Shown here piece by piece: positions 1-11,360 of a stretch of 64,000 nt of DNA; within the stretch, counting starts at the first letter, position 1, and each line of letters begins with the position of its first letter. This stretch comes from Brachionus plicatilis. Lineage: Eukaryota; Rotifera; Eurotatoria; Ploima; Brachionidae. The stretch is taken from contig QEOQ01000207.1 of the NCBI GenBank assembly GCA_010279815.1, positions 496,221 to 560,220 on the forward strand, written 5' to 3'. A program made the position numbers and the translations under genes. The notes below the pieces were generated by a model. That model was not told the DNA's origin and searched no databases. It worked only from the letters and a program-made list of their open reading frames with translations.

Positions 1-1412
1 AAATTCACAAAAAAATATTAAAATTCTATTGCTAAAAATGATTCAAAGGTTAAAATTATGATTTAAGGAACAGTGGGAATCTAATAGAACCACAAAGTTA
101 ATCAAAAACAATCAAAGGGAAAAAAAGATGCTTATACTCGAGATTAATTATTATGATCAAGATATAAATCCTAAAATTTTCTACATTTAACTTTTAATTT
201 CAGAAAATATCAACTAAATCTAACTTAAAAAGTAAACAACATTTTAAGTTTTGGAATTTTCAAAAGCAGAATTTTTTTAAAAAAATAATATAAAATAAAA
301 AAAATAGAAATTTTGAAAATTTTGCAAAAGCTTCAAATTATGTCTACTTTTACTAAATGATTTTAAATTTTAAAAACAGAAAAATGATTCCAAAAATTTT
401 ATCATCGAAATAAATTTATATGAAATTATTCTTAAAAAGTTTATTAAAAGAATGTGGCAGATGCTTTTTTCTCTTTTAAAATCCTTTTTAATTTTATTGC
501 GTTATTAAATTATAATTAAATATTTTCTTGTGTTAAATTTAAAAATGCATTTGCGTAATTAATTAAAAAAATTTGAAAGAAAATAAAATTATAAATTTTT
601 TTTAATCCTTTTTATCTGACTTTTACATTATTCATTATTAAATTTTATGAACAAATTTTAAAATTTTCATTTAAAACGATATCGTGAATTATTGTTTAAT
701 ATATTAAAAAATTTCATAATTAAATAAAATTGATTCTATAAATTGTATCTTATTTGTTTCATCTGATAAATTGAATATTTTACCTAAATTCAAATTCTGC
801 AGTTGAATTGTCGTATGTTTTAATACGGACCCTTTTTTAGAATTTGTTGTAGATTAAAGGTTAATTAAAGGTAAAAATTCAATGATTCTGCTGATGCAAT
901 TTACAAAACCTACTTTGGACATTAGAAAAAAACTAATGAGTTAGTTAATTATTTTCTGAAATTTTTTTATCAATTTTGTTTTGAAAAATTTTAAAAACAC
1001 TAAATTTACTTAAAAGTTTTGAAAAAAATATTATTTAAATTAAAATCATGAAATGAAATCGGCTTCTTTATTTAAAATATAATCAAAAAAATTTAATTTA
1101 CTTAAGCCTATTTAAAATATGATCAATGTTGCATAAAATCGACTTGCCTCAATATTTTAATAAATTTCTATTTTAAAAATAATTTGTATCAATGGATTTA
1201 AAAAACAACAATAATTTAATATTCGTTCTTTGAGATTAAAAAAAACTTTACCTAGTTGGAGAAGTTTTTTTCTAAATTTAATTTTTAATAATTTTAATGA
1301 TCATGATTTTTATAAGAATGAAATAAAATTTCATCAATTATCTATTATTCACTTAAAAATGTTATTAAATAATTTAAGTGTGAATTCAGAAATACTGAAT
1401 GGTAAAAAATTG
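1..1412. other. AT-rich region without recognisable gene
   Basis: Homopolymer-rich, very AT-rich sequence. I see no long reading frame, domain or RNA gene. The 3' untranslated part of the minus-strand LRR gene at 1413-2246 probably lies in its last few hundred bases. Confidence 0.5.
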
Positions 1413-2246
1413 TCAAATTTTTACTTCAACTGTTCTATTTCCTATACCAGTTTGTTCCAAGTCCAAAACTTCCAATGCTTGATTATTGCAAATAGCTGAT
1501 GTAATTAAAAAACCGCAATTGTCGTCTAAATTATTAAAGTCTAGATGTAAATATTTTAAATTCTTCGCCGCATTAACTCCCAACAAAATTCTACTCCATC
1601 CTTTGCTAGTAATTTTTTTATTGGAACTTAATATTATTTCCTGCAAGCCTAAAATAATTTATTTAAAATTTAATAAAATTTTACAATAATTTTTACCTTT
1701 TTTACTATCAATAGGATTTATCAAATCTTTAATGTATTCGACACTCTGATCAGTTAAATTACAGTCTCCAATATCCAAAGACTTGAGATGGACCAAATTT
1801 GAGATTGAATAAAATAAAATGACAAGACCCTCATCCCCGATATCATTTGAATGAAGACTATTGAAAAAAAAATTAAAAAATTAAGTTTTTGTAGATATTT
1901 TTTACCATAATGTATCCAAAAGAGTCAAGTTGCCTAAGAGTGAAGTCACGATTCCAAGTTTGGTCGAAGTATCAATAAATTTTATATTAAAATTCAAATA
2001 TTTTATAGACTTGCATTTTTTTAATAATTTAGCTAATTTTTCAAAATCTCTTCAATTAAAAAAATTAAAATAAAATATTAAAAAGTAAAAGAAAAAAGAC
2101 ACCAACTGGTCACTAATTGTGCATTTTCTGAAGCTAGCACCCCATATTTTATCGCTAATTGCTGAAATATGCTGACACACATTAGCCGTCTTGTAAGGGC
2201 TTAAATGCTCTTCTATAATTTCTATTGAATCCTGATTACAAAACAT
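1413..2246 (-). CDS. Leucine-rich-repeat protein (RNH1/NLR-type LRRs), 4 exons
   Basis: Joining exons 2246-2101, 2049-1906, 1857-1697 and 1648-1413 gives 228 residues with all phases consistent and introns of 48-51 bp, each with GT and AG ends. Exon 1 starts at the ATG at 2246 and encodes an N-terminal part with no recognised domain. Exons 2-4 carry successive leucine-rich units such as LHSNDIGDEGL, LKSLDIGDCNLTD and LKYLHLDFNNLDDNCG, the long alternating strand-helix type of ribonuclease inhibitor and NLR proteins. There is no signal peptide, TM segment or NACHT domain, so an intracellular binding protein is likely, partner unknown. The array is short and the stop is a read-through of the last exon, so a further 3' exon or truncation is possible. 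Confidence 0.65.
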
Positions 2247-4172
2247 TTTTCTAAACGAAACTTTTCTCTAATTGCTACTGACAATTTTTTATTCAAGTTT
2301 GTCTTCGTTCAAGACATTTTAAAATATTTAATTAGTTTATCTAAAAAAATGCTTGATTAATTAAAATTCAAATTTGAATAGATAGTCAAAGAAAATTTTA
2401 ATTAGAATAATTCAAATTCAAAACTCAGGTAATTAGAGTTTCAAACCAGCTCCAAGTATAGGGATTTTTATTTTCATGCCCAACAATAAATTTGAATAGT
2501 GTCACATATTTAAATATTTAAAACTCTTCTAAACGCGATCTATTATTTTGAAAAAATACAAAATGAATGTTGCCAGAAGTTTAAACTAAAGGGTTTAAGT
2601 ATCAAAAGAAAATCAATTAAAAATACATTTGGGCCATGAATCTTTAATTTATCAAAAAAAAATTGTTCATTTCCCTCGAAAGAGTAACATTAGTAGAATG
2701 TTATGCAATATTTTGAAAAATTAGAATTAAAATTTCTCCTGGTTTTATTAAATTTTTTTATATCAGAATTTATAAGCGTTACCAGGAGAAACGAATTAGT
2801 AATATTTCTAATTATTTTTAAAAAAGCTTAAATTTGAAATTTGACTTCTCTAAAAGATAAATTTTAAAGATTTGTTTTTAATCTTTCTAATCTTTTAAAA
2901 TGTTTTTTTATATGTTGAATATAAGTTTTAGCAAAGACGAAGTTCTTCACAGAAAACACATAACGAGTGATTCATAATGTATTGCAAAATCTTTATGCCC
3001 ACCTTAAAATATAAATGGATAATCAAAAAAGGTTAAAATTTTGCATCAAGTTCTTCTATTTTTTTATTTTACGTTTTGTTTTAAGTAAGTATTCTTTTAC
3101 CAAGTTCTAGGCAAAAAACACACCCGATGTCCTCGACCTAAATTTATTTTTTTTATAAAAAAATAGCAAAATTCAAAAACTTTAAAAATTTAGCTACTCA
3201 AAAATATATTATACATTAGATTTTCAAATTTTATTTTTAAAAAAAATGAGAAGATTTACCCCTTTTAAAATGATAGATGAGCGCTTTTGCAAGGAATCAG
3301 ATTCAGTCATTACAAAATTTTCAAAAATTTGTAATTTTTGAAGTTTAATTTAAATTACCAAGTTGGCACAAAATTTTAAAAAGTATTAGATTCATTTAAA
3401 ATGTCTCAGATTATCTTCTATTTTATGCAACTTTTTTGTCTTTTTTTTAATGATTTAATGAATAGATATTTTTGACTGAAAATTTTTAAGATAAGATTTG
3501 AATATTCAAGTTGATGAAAAGATTCAATGAAAAAGAGAATTTGAAATCCAATTTATAAATGATCTAAATTGGAAAGACAAAGTCAACAAAAAATATGAAG
3601 CCAGAATGCTTAATTTGGCAGTTAGTGTCAAAAAATAAAGTATTAAATGGTAACAAAACCTTACTCTGCAAACATACATAAAGCAAGACATAATTAAAAT
3701 AAATTAAAAAATAAATCAATTAAAGTTTAATGATTTTTTGTTTTTAAATTTAATTAATTATATATTAAAAGAATGGTTGTTTTTAACTCAAGTCAAGTCA
3801 TTTTCTTAGATTTTTTTTCAATTCTCAAGATTGCTGTTTTTTATTTTTTTAAAAAATTTTAAATCATAACTTTGACATTAATATATATTGATCTTTGGAA
3901 TTTAAAATACGAAACTATGGACTTCGATAAATCCAAAGGTTAATATGATAATCATTTCTATTCAAATCTCAAAAATCTTTTTTTTTATTTAAATTTTTTT
4001 CCTGCAACTAACTTATTTTTGAAATTGATAAACTAATAAAAATTAGACAATTAAAATTAAATTTAGATTTATTTATAATTTTCATTAAAATACTTACTTA
4101 TTTGTATATGAAAAAATGAAATATATCCAGACAGAAAACTTTATTTCGCCACTTTTTATCAAAATAGAAAAA
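2247..4172. other. AT-rich intergenic region
   Basis: No gene is recognisable. The first hundred bases must hold the promoter of the minus-strand LRR gene, but no clear TATA element stands out. The rest is A/T homopolymer runs. Confidence 0.5.
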
Positions 4173-4621
4173 AATATTTAATAAACTTTTTCTCGTGTGT
4201 TTATCTGTCAAGTCACACTGTTAGTCCTTCCCCTCTCATTTTTTCATCCGGACTTGGGACCGGCAACGGTATGATTGCAACTCAACAGTCAGCAGCCAAA
4301 GTTACATATGGGACGTTCATCATAAACAGCGCCACTCATCCGAGCACTTAATGGCTGCGAACTCGGCAACTATTTAGACTAGCTTGGAACCACAAACCAA
4401 GCGTATCTATATCTGGATACAAGCTTATCCAAACTAAAGACACTTTACTTTTTTCACTAAGGCTTTTTGGACCCAACAGACTATCATCAGCTCTAGCTTG
4501 CAAGCCTCCTCATCCCGGCATCTATGCGCCTGCGTCATCATCACCCCTCCTCTTTTTTCACCCGGGCTTGGGACCGGCCATGTGGGCAGAGTTAATAACA
4601 ATGATTCTTTCTATTTTTTTT
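4173..4621 (-). repeat. Dispersed repeat A, copy 1 (449 bp)
   Basis: A 449 bp GC-richer segment that recurs at 10136-10584 with only two substitutions that I can see. On the minus strand it holds two copies of the motif GCCGGTCCCAAGYCCGG followed by TGAAAAA, near its two ends. From memory this resembles the leader region of some RTE-type LINEs, unverified. It is stop-rich in all frames. A diverged, deleted third copy lies at 22440-22560 in the opposite orientation. Confidence 0.75.
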
Positions 4622-4734
4622 ACTTTGAACTGTTTTTTGTTTACTTTATGTTTCGAAATTTTCTAAAATAAATTTATCAGCTAACATAAACTTTTTATCA
4701 CTCAAATCAAGTCTATTCAATAACCCAGAGTTGC

Positions 4735-4930
4735 TTAAAAATTCAAGTCCAAGTCATTAAAATATAATTTCAAATCCAGACTTTTAAATTTAAAAAAAAA
4801 AGAACGAGCATGAATTTTTTGCCGCTCCAGGTAGTTATTGTTGCGGCAAATTGTTCCTTTTACCGTTCCAGGTAGTTAATGTGGTGGTCTAGTCACAAAA
4901 ATTAAAGTCCAAGTCTGGACTTGCGTACTG
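4735..4930 (-). repeat. Dispersed AAGTCC/CAGGTAGTTATTGTGG repeat, copy 1
   Basis: Contains runs of the hexamer AAGTCC, a short palindrome-like AAGTCYRGACTT, and two copies of the block CAGGTAGTTATTGTKGCGGC. The same modules recur at 44930-45140 and 52630-52745 and in part near 23950 and 47040, so this is one interspersed family. No coding capacity is seen. Confidence 0.6.
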
Positions 4931-5560
4931 CAACAATCAATTTTGTCAGATATTATTTTTATTTTCCTGTCGGACTAAAATTTGGGTGTTTTATTTTAAC
5001 TTAACTTGATATTTGAAAAGTTAAGTATTTTAATTTTATTCCAAAAATGAAAGACGAAATTTAACCACTAATTAAGGTAAAATTTTGTCAAAAACCTAGC
5101 AGAAAAACAGCAATTTAGATGAAATATTTACATTTTTTATTGTTTTAAATCAAACGAAATTTGTTTTCGATCACGAAATAATAACAGTGATGAAACCAAA
5201 TTTTTATTCAATTTAAAATTTTACTTATACCCAGACTATTCAACGAAATTATTTTGAGTATGAGTGAGTTAAATATCTAAGAAATTTTTGCGAAACTTCA
5301 CAATGGAATTGAATATTTATGAAAAGTCAAAAGTGTGTATTAAGATTCTTTGCAGATTTTAATATTGGGCAAAATAATTAAAGTTGATATTATGTTTGTT
5401 TGTATTTTTTCCATGACTATTATTAATTTTCGGAATGCTTAAAACTTTTTAATCTTATAGAATTTCGTAAAGTTAAATTTCAAAAAGGAATTTCATATTC
5501 ATTTGAAAAACAATTATACGAAATTCATATTTTTACTGTTTTTGAATTATTCACTGTTTT
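4931..5560. other. Intergenic region upstream of astacin 1
   Basis: AT-rich, no gene seen. It ends at the TATA-like box of the astacin gene. Confidence 0.5.
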
Positions 5561-5569
5561 TATATAAAT
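5561..5569 (+). promoter_or_regulatory. Putative TATA box of astacin 1
   Basis: TATATAAAT sits about 70 bp upstream of the ATG at 5634, a suitable distance for a core promoter with a short leader. In such AT-rich DNA the match alone is weak evidence. Confidence 0.35.
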
Positions 5570-5633
5570 ACAATTAATACTAGAATAAAAGTAAAAAAAA
5601 ATTTTTTTTAAAAATCACCCTATTCTGAAAAAA

Positions 5634-6989
5634 ATGATTTTATTCAGACTTTTAGCTTTAAAGTTTTTAAATTTTTACCTGAATGGACTTTTACTGTTAA
5701 TTGTACAAACAAATCTTTTTTATTCATATCTACTTGAGTTTGATCACAATGCACCAGCTGATGTCCTTGATAATTTAAACTCAGATAATAAAATTATATC
5801 AAAAGGTTATGCAGAGGATTTATTAGAAAGTCAGAAGTGGACTGATGGTATCGTGCCGTATGTCATTGACAAATCCTTTTCAGCATCTAACACTTCAGTT
5901 ATTCTATCTGGCATGAGAGAAATTGAGGACTCAACGAGAACAAATGGTAAAGATTGCATTAAATTTGTCCAAAGAACAACAGAAACTACATATCTTAGAA
6001 TTTTCAATGGGGATGGATGTTGGTCATATGTTGGAAAACGATTTACTGGTGCTCAGAATCTTTCTTTAAAAATTCCGACTAGTCAGAGCCGTGGGTCATG
6101 TATATCCTCCTATATTGTTATTCATGAATTGCTTCATGCACTTGGTTTTTGGCATGAACATCAAAGATCTGATAGAGATAAATATGTTAAAATTATTTGG
6201 GATAAAATTGATAAAAGTGCTATCAATAATTTTCAGATTATATCCAGAGGATTAGATCTTGGTTTTGGCTATGACTATGATTCCATAATGCACTATGAAC
6301 CAAATGCTTTATCAATTGATGGTTCGCCAACTATAGTTCCATTGCAAGGTAGACTTGGAAGAAACAGACAGCTGACAAAAACAGATGTAGCTGAGGTAAG
6401 AAAATTCTACAGATGTGAAATTAAAACTCCTTTTCCTACGACTACTACTACAACTGGAGTAAATCCTTGCAGATCTAATCCATGTCAAAATGGTGGTACC
6501 TGTCGAACAGATGGTACAGGATATTTGTGCAACTGTACCTCTGGTTGTACAGGATCAAATTGTGCTCAATGTATAATTGAATCTACTTCAACTAGTCGTG
6601 TCTCTACACGATTCCCTTCAGTTACAGATTTTAACAATGCAGCTTGTGAATATTATAAATCCTTAAATTTATGCAACAGTAACTCTTACATTGATTCAAG
6701 ACCTATCAAAGAAGCATGTCCAGTAAGCTGCAATCCGCAAACAGTTTCTCCAACAACTTCAATTCCACCAGAACAAGATTTTAACAAAGAAGCATGTGAA
6801 TACTTCAGAAGTCTAGATTTTTGTGAAACAAACAGTTTAATTGGAAATTTGACCATAAAAAAAGCTTGCCCAATTACCTGCAATTGTTTTGATGACATTT
6901 CAGATAATTGTGCAATGTGGACAAATCATTGTTCACTTCTAAACACACTTCAAAACAATCCATGTAAAAAAACGTGCTCAGCATGCTAA
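5634..6989 (+). CDS. Astacin metalloprotease with EGF and ShK domains (paralogue 1)
   Basis: Secreted or membrane-tethered zinc endopeptidase of family M12A, 451 residues in one exon. Residues about 1-31 are a hydrophobic signal peptide or anchor, followed by a short propeptide. The catalytic domain (about 67-262) has the full zinc signature HELLHALGFWHEH at 164-176 and the Met-turn SIMHY with Met at 219. An EGF-like domain starts at 277, after a Thr linker. Then come two full ShK-type six-cysteine domains starting near 332 and 382, and a third cysteine cluster at the C terminus (426-451). All catalytic residues are present, so it should be active. Substrates are unknown; family members act in matrix remodelling, hatching, digestion or growth-factor processing. 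Its paralogue lies 5.3 kb downstream in the same orientation. Confidence 0.95.
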   Translation: MILFRLLALKFLNFYLNGLLLLIVQTNLFYSYLLEFDHNAPADVLDNLNSDNKIISKGYAEDLLESQKWTDGIVPYVIDKSFSASNTSVILSGMREIEDSTRTNGKDCIKFVQRTTETTYLRIFNGDGCWSYVGKRFTGAQNLSLKIPTSQSRGSCISSYIVIHELLHALGFWHEHQRSDRDKYVKIIWDKIDKSAINNFQIISRGLDLGFGYDYDSIMHYEPNALSIDGSPTIVPLQGRLGRNRQLTKTDVAEVRKFYRCEIKTPFPTTTTTTGVNPCRSNPCQNGGTCRTDGTGYLCNCTSGCTGSNCAQCIIESTSTSRVSTRFPSVTDFNNAACEYYKSLNLCNSNSYIDSRPIKEACPVSCNPQTVSPTTSIPPEQDFNKEACEYFRSLDFCETNSLIGNLTIKKACPITCNCFDDISDNCAMWTNHCSLLNTLQNNPCKKTCSAC

Positions 6990-8462
6990 ATTTTTTTATT
7001 TTAAACTTAATAATTTTTGCTAATTAATTTTCAAATTTTTAATAAAATTTAATTTTGTGAAAAAATTTTCCGATTTTTTTCAATTTTTATTAATTATTCC
7101 AAGATTTCCAAATTTAGTATAATTTCCAATCTTTTCAATTTGTTAAAATAAACAACATTGTAGATAAATTCTAAAAAATGTAAAAACATTTTAAAAGATA
7201 AAAATTCAAAAATATCTTCGTAATAAACTTATTTTAAATACGTTTAGAAAAAAATTTTTTAGTCTTTATTATATTCAATAATAAAATGAATTTTAAGGAT
7301 GATTTTGAAGAATACTTCAGTCAAATCAAGGATAATTAATCGATTATTCGTTTATACCTTTTTCTTGTTCTACGCAAACATTTTTGTCAGACCTAAAAAT
7401 AACCCAGAACAATATACTACAACTTCAGCCAAGTTTGGAATGGATCTTTAGAGGAAGTCTGCGACTAAAGCGGAATTCGGTCATGTAATTGGAACTTTAT
7501 TAGTTTTTAACCTAGAAATTTCCTCTCTAAAACTTAAACAGACTTAAATTTTTGTAATCTTTACTTTTTTATTTATTTTAAACTTTAATTCCTAAATTTA
7601 CATTTTTTTTACTTAACTCATAATAATTTAATTTTCATTTTTTTTTAATTCGTAAGGCTGAAAAGAAGGGTAATACCCATTCTACACAGCCTGAAAGTTA
7701 TCCTCAAACTATTTAATTAAATTAAAAAAAAAATTTAAGATTTGTTGCACCTGACCTTAGGTCGTATTTTTGAACAAAAAGTTACCAAGAGAAAAGTGGG
7801 ATTTTATTTGGAATAATATTTTTGATTCTTATCTCAAGAGGCTCAAAAAAAATATCTGTTTTATTATGTTCATTCATTTTATTTAAATATTTTTTTAAAA
7901 TATGAATAAATTTTTTAGTATTTCTGAACAATTGGTCGGGAAAAGATTAAAAAATAGAATTTTCTGTTATACATTAATAACTTTTTTAAATTTTAAAAAT
8001 TATAGCATCAACGATTCAAATAACAATATATAAAAAAGATAAATTTTTTAAATACAGGCACATAATAATTAAAAAATAAAATTAAAAAAAATATAAAGTA
8101 AAATCAATTTAAATAAAATATAGAAAAAAATTAAAATAAATTGTAATAAATAAATAAATAATAATTAAGTAGATACTTTTTAAAGGCTAATTTAGAGATT
8201 TTAAAATAATCTAATCAATAATTAGATTTAAACTTTTAAGTAAGCTTCTAGACTTCTCACTCGTTTCTTTTTGCTCCATACAATTGTCATTTAAAATCAA
8301 GCACCTGTAATATCTGAAGTTTTATAAAAAAAAACACATGAAGTCTATTAAAAACATTTTAATTGAAAATAAACTGGACATTAGGAAAATACCAAAAAAT
8401 TTACTGCAGAACTTTGAACTTTTCTTTAATTATGATAATTTCTTTATTGAATAAGGGTTTCT
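6990..8462. other. Intergenic region after astacin 1
   Basis: AT-rich, with the 3' UTR of astacin 1 at its start. A GC-richer patch at about 7370-7500 has no recognisable coding content. No gene is supported. Confidence 0.5.
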
Positions 8463-9216
8463 TCATCGACATGTTGGGCATTCCTTCTTTCTGCTGTCCC
8501 TCCATCTTCTAAGTAGTCCTTGCTCACACTGGCAACATATGTAGTGAAGACATTGCTTCAATCTTTCACCGGTCTTAGGCATTAAACAAATTGCACATTC
8601 CAAACATCATGATTTTGATCTTTTGCATCGCCACTTAAGTCAAATTTTCTCAGCACAATTTCTGGCTTCTTCGAATATTTATCTATATGCACGGCATATT
8701 TATTAGGTTTAGCTTCTATATTTTCCTTACAAAAAGGGTATTCAACCAACGTCACAACTTACAAGACATTCTTTAAGGTGGCTTGCTTGGTTCCTCTACT
8801 GTATTACGACACCGCAATTGTCGCATACCATTTATTTACACGTTTTCAAGTGAAGTTTGTATCCGATAAGGTTTAATTTTTTTTCACAAAAACCACATTC
8901 CACTTTTATTTCATTTGCTTCGTTCTCTTATCACACATATTTCCCAATGTTGCCATATTTGATGGGTACTTCTCCGTATATTGAACACTTTTTTTCCTTG
9001 TTCATTATTTCTCTTGGGAACTTCTAAATACATCGCCAGTAAAGCGAAATTTCCGAACCACTCTTGTGGAAAAGTTTTTCCAGCCACCTCCAACAGGTCA
9101 GTCATCTTGCACATTCCATATAACCATTTTTTGGGATTTGCAATTTCTTTACAAATCGATTGCCATAAATCTATACTGACTGGCTTCCGGATGACATTGT
9201 GGGCAGCTGTTTCCAA
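8463..9216 (-). pseudogene. Decayed TRAF-type zinc-finger/RING protein
   Basis: Read on the minus strand, an N-terminal frame of about 100 codons (9216-8911) is followed, across several frameshifts and stops, by Cys/His fingers of the TRAF type (CGFC then HLKTC, CDNC, SHLKEC). The last segment, ending at a stop at 8463, is a clear RING finger. It has CAIC, then CLH, CCQC and finally CPTCR, matching the C-x2-C ... C-x-H-x2-C-x2-C ... C-x2-C pattern. The functional ancestor would be an E3 ubiquitin ligase-like protein with an unusual C-terminal RING. At least three frame changes make this copy a pseudogene. The lack of introns would fit a retrocopy or a transposon-carried gene. Confidence 0.7.
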
Positions 9217-10055
9217 AGAAATTTTTTAATTTTCATACTTGATTTCCATTTTTTTTTAATTTTTAAATTTATCAATGATCCTTCACAATCAGCATCCTTT
9301 TTAAGTCACAAAATAATTTGAAATTTTTTTTAAAGTCATGACTTGAGTTGACTTAACTCTGTGACTTTAAAACATTTATGGCATAAATTTAAATTCCATT
9401 CGTAGAACTTTAGTTCGATGCTATATTAAATTAAGATTTTAAAAAAATATCTATTATTTAAATCAAATTTAATGGAAATTATTGAATAAGATATTAAAAT
9501 TTATATTAATAATCTTAATTGTGAAATTATGCTAAGATTTTCTGAGTAAACTTTTTTTATCAATAAAGGATGAAATAAAATAATGTTGTGACAAAAGACT
9601 CTACTTAATTAAACAACTTTCAAGTATTTAGGCTAAAAATTTAAGTTAATCTCCATTCAACTCAATCTTTAGTTGGATAGTTTAGGTTTTTATTTCCATT
9701 TCTGAAGTCATTCTCAGAAAGGCAATTTGAAGTTTACGATCAATTTAATTGATTGAAATTAATTGAAAAAGATTTAACAACTGTCTTTCTCTTACTATTA
9801 AAAATAAATTGTTAGGCCTTTATTTAAATTAAATAAATCACTAATTTGAAATTAAAATTTGAATTTAGAAAAAAATTTGAATTATTGTATCAATTATTAA
9901 TATCTGGATCGAAACCATCAAGCAAGCTTTCACAAAATTGACTGCTCCAGCTCCATCGGCTCAAAAATCAACTGCTAAATCCACTTCAAGATTGAGCCGA
10001 ACAGTACCAAGCGAACCCTTTTAGCCGTACCAGGTGAACCTTACTAGGCGTACCG
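9217..10055. other. Intergenic region with a short coding-like patch
   Basis: Mostly AT-rich. At about 9905-10023 the plus strand reads as an open Ser/Thr/Ala-rich stretch of about 40 codons ending in TAG, followed by several GTACCAGG repeats up to 10060. I cannot assign it; it may be a fragment of a mobile-element ORF. Confidence 0.3.
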
Positions 10056-10151
10056 TACCAGGCTATTTATACCCTGTTAAAAAAACTAAATTAATTTTGA
10101 AAGAGTCTGAGACGAATCTTTTTTTTTTCAAAATAAATATTTAATAAACTT
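10056..10151. repeat. 96 bp direct repeat, left copy
   Basis: Begins TACCAGGCTATTTATACCC and ends TTTAATAAACTT. An apparently identical copy lies at 10677-10772, exactly 621 bp away, and the first part recurs at the end of the window (63951-64000). The two copies bracket repeat A copy 2. Confidence 0.85.
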
Positions 10152-10584
10152 TTTCTCGTGTGTTTATCTGTCAAGTCACACTGTTAGTCCTTCCCCTCTC
10201 ATTTTTTCATCCGGACTTGGGACCGGCAACGGTATGATTGCAACTCAACAGTCAGCAGCCAAAGTTACATATGGGACGTTCATCATAAACAGCGCCACTC
10301 ATCCGAGCACTTAATGGCTGCGAACTCGGCAACTATTTAGACTAGCTTGGAACCACAAACCAAGCGTATCTATATCTGGATACAAGCTTATCCAAACTAA
10401 AGACACTTTACTTTTTTCACTAAGGCTTTTTGGACCCAACAGACTATCATCAGCTCTAGCTTGCAAGCCTCCTCATCCCGGCCTCTATGCGCCTGCGTCA
10501 TCATCACCCCTCCTCTTTTTTCACCCGGGCTTGGGGCCGGCCATGTGGGCAGAGTTAATAACAATGATTCTTTCTATTTTTTTT
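10136..10584 (-). repeat. Dispersed repeat A, copy 2 (449 bp)
   Basis: Same length and nearly the same sequence as 4173-4621, in the same orientation. Substitutions seen are CGGCCTC for CGGCATC and TTGGGGCC for TTGGGACC. Beyond the right edge both copies keep the block TCGAAATTTTCTAAAATAA in otherwise diverged DNA, so the ancestral element may extend further right. Confidence 0.8.
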
Positions 10585-10676
10585 CCTATTAAGTGTTCTT
10601 TGGTTACTTAATTATTCGAAATTTTCTAAAATAAGTTTTTTTTTAAATTGAAAATCTGACTGAATAATTTCTTTGA

Positions 10677-10772
10677 TACCAGGCTATTTATACCCTGTTA
10701 AAAAAACTAAATTAATTTTGAAAGAGTCTGAGACGAATCTTTTTTTTTTCAAAATAAATATTTAATAAACTT
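10677..10772. repeat. 96 bp direct repeat, right copy
   Basis: Matches 10056-10151. Its left flank (about 10644-10676, AATTGAAAATCTGACTGAAT onward) also recurs at 63916-63950, so this copy sits in the native context of its own dispersed family. The left copy does not. Confidence 0.85.
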
Positions 10773-11149
10773 AAAAACTTTAAAAACCCAAAAAAATAAT
10801 ACGAAAACTCAGTGACAATTCATTGAGTGATGCAGGGCCAATATAATATAAGAATGCGACGAATTTGTTAATAAACCTTAAAAAGGTCGCCCAAGGAATT
10901 AGCTGGATTAGATGGAAATTGGTTTTCCTTAAATTAGATTTTAATTTAATTATTTTGTTAATTTAATTTTAAATTTTTTTTATATATAATTTTATAAATA
11001 TTATTTGAAAAAATTATTTAACAAATTTATTTAATTTTTTTCCACCACAAAAAAATTTGTGTTCACCATTTATTTCGTTCACTGTGTACGAATTATTTTT
11101 CTTTTATACTTTTACGAATTATTATTTTAACATTTTATATTTTTATTAT
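10773..11149. other. Intergenic AT-rich region
   Basis: No gene or clear repeat is seen. Confidence 0.4.
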
Positions 11150-11216
11150 GGATTTAATAAATAAAGTGTTAATCAGTCTCATAAGGCATGGGCACTTGCC
11201 TGTTGATTTACCTTGA
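11150..11216 (-). repeat. Short LINE/SINE-like 3' tail (GTTGATCAACAGGC family), minus
   Basis: The minus-strand reading TTCAAGGTAAATCAACAGGC ... GACTGATTAACACTTTATTTATTAAA matches 51794-51862 read on the plus strand. The A/T-rich ATTTATTTAAT terminus looks like the 3' end of a retroelement. No coding part is left. Confidence 0.45.
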
Positions 11217-11232
11217 AATTGAAATTGTTGTA

Positions 11233-11360
11233 CAGTGGTGTTCCGGATTTAGTAATTTACGATAATTTTTCTAAAAATTGTAAATTTACCAAATTTTACG
11301 TAAAATATTGTAAATTTACGTCAATTTACGTAAATATATGTAAAAAAAATGTCCAAAAAA
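11233..11360. repeat. Tc1/mariner-like MITE end (TA-CAGTGGTGTT)
   Basis: Starts after a TA dinucleotide with CAGTGGTGTTCCGG, then alternating GTAAATTTACG and AATTTACGTAAA segments, then ATGTCCAAAAAA. The same order recurs at 21559 and, more diverged, at 26390 and 29318. A CAGT terminus on a TA target is the usual Tc1/mariner form. I could not find the matching right end here. Confidence 0.45.

Noticed and set aside
7270..7340. Short plus frame starting ATGAATTTTAAGG
   Set aside because: Only 17 codons with no neighbouring exon that continues it.
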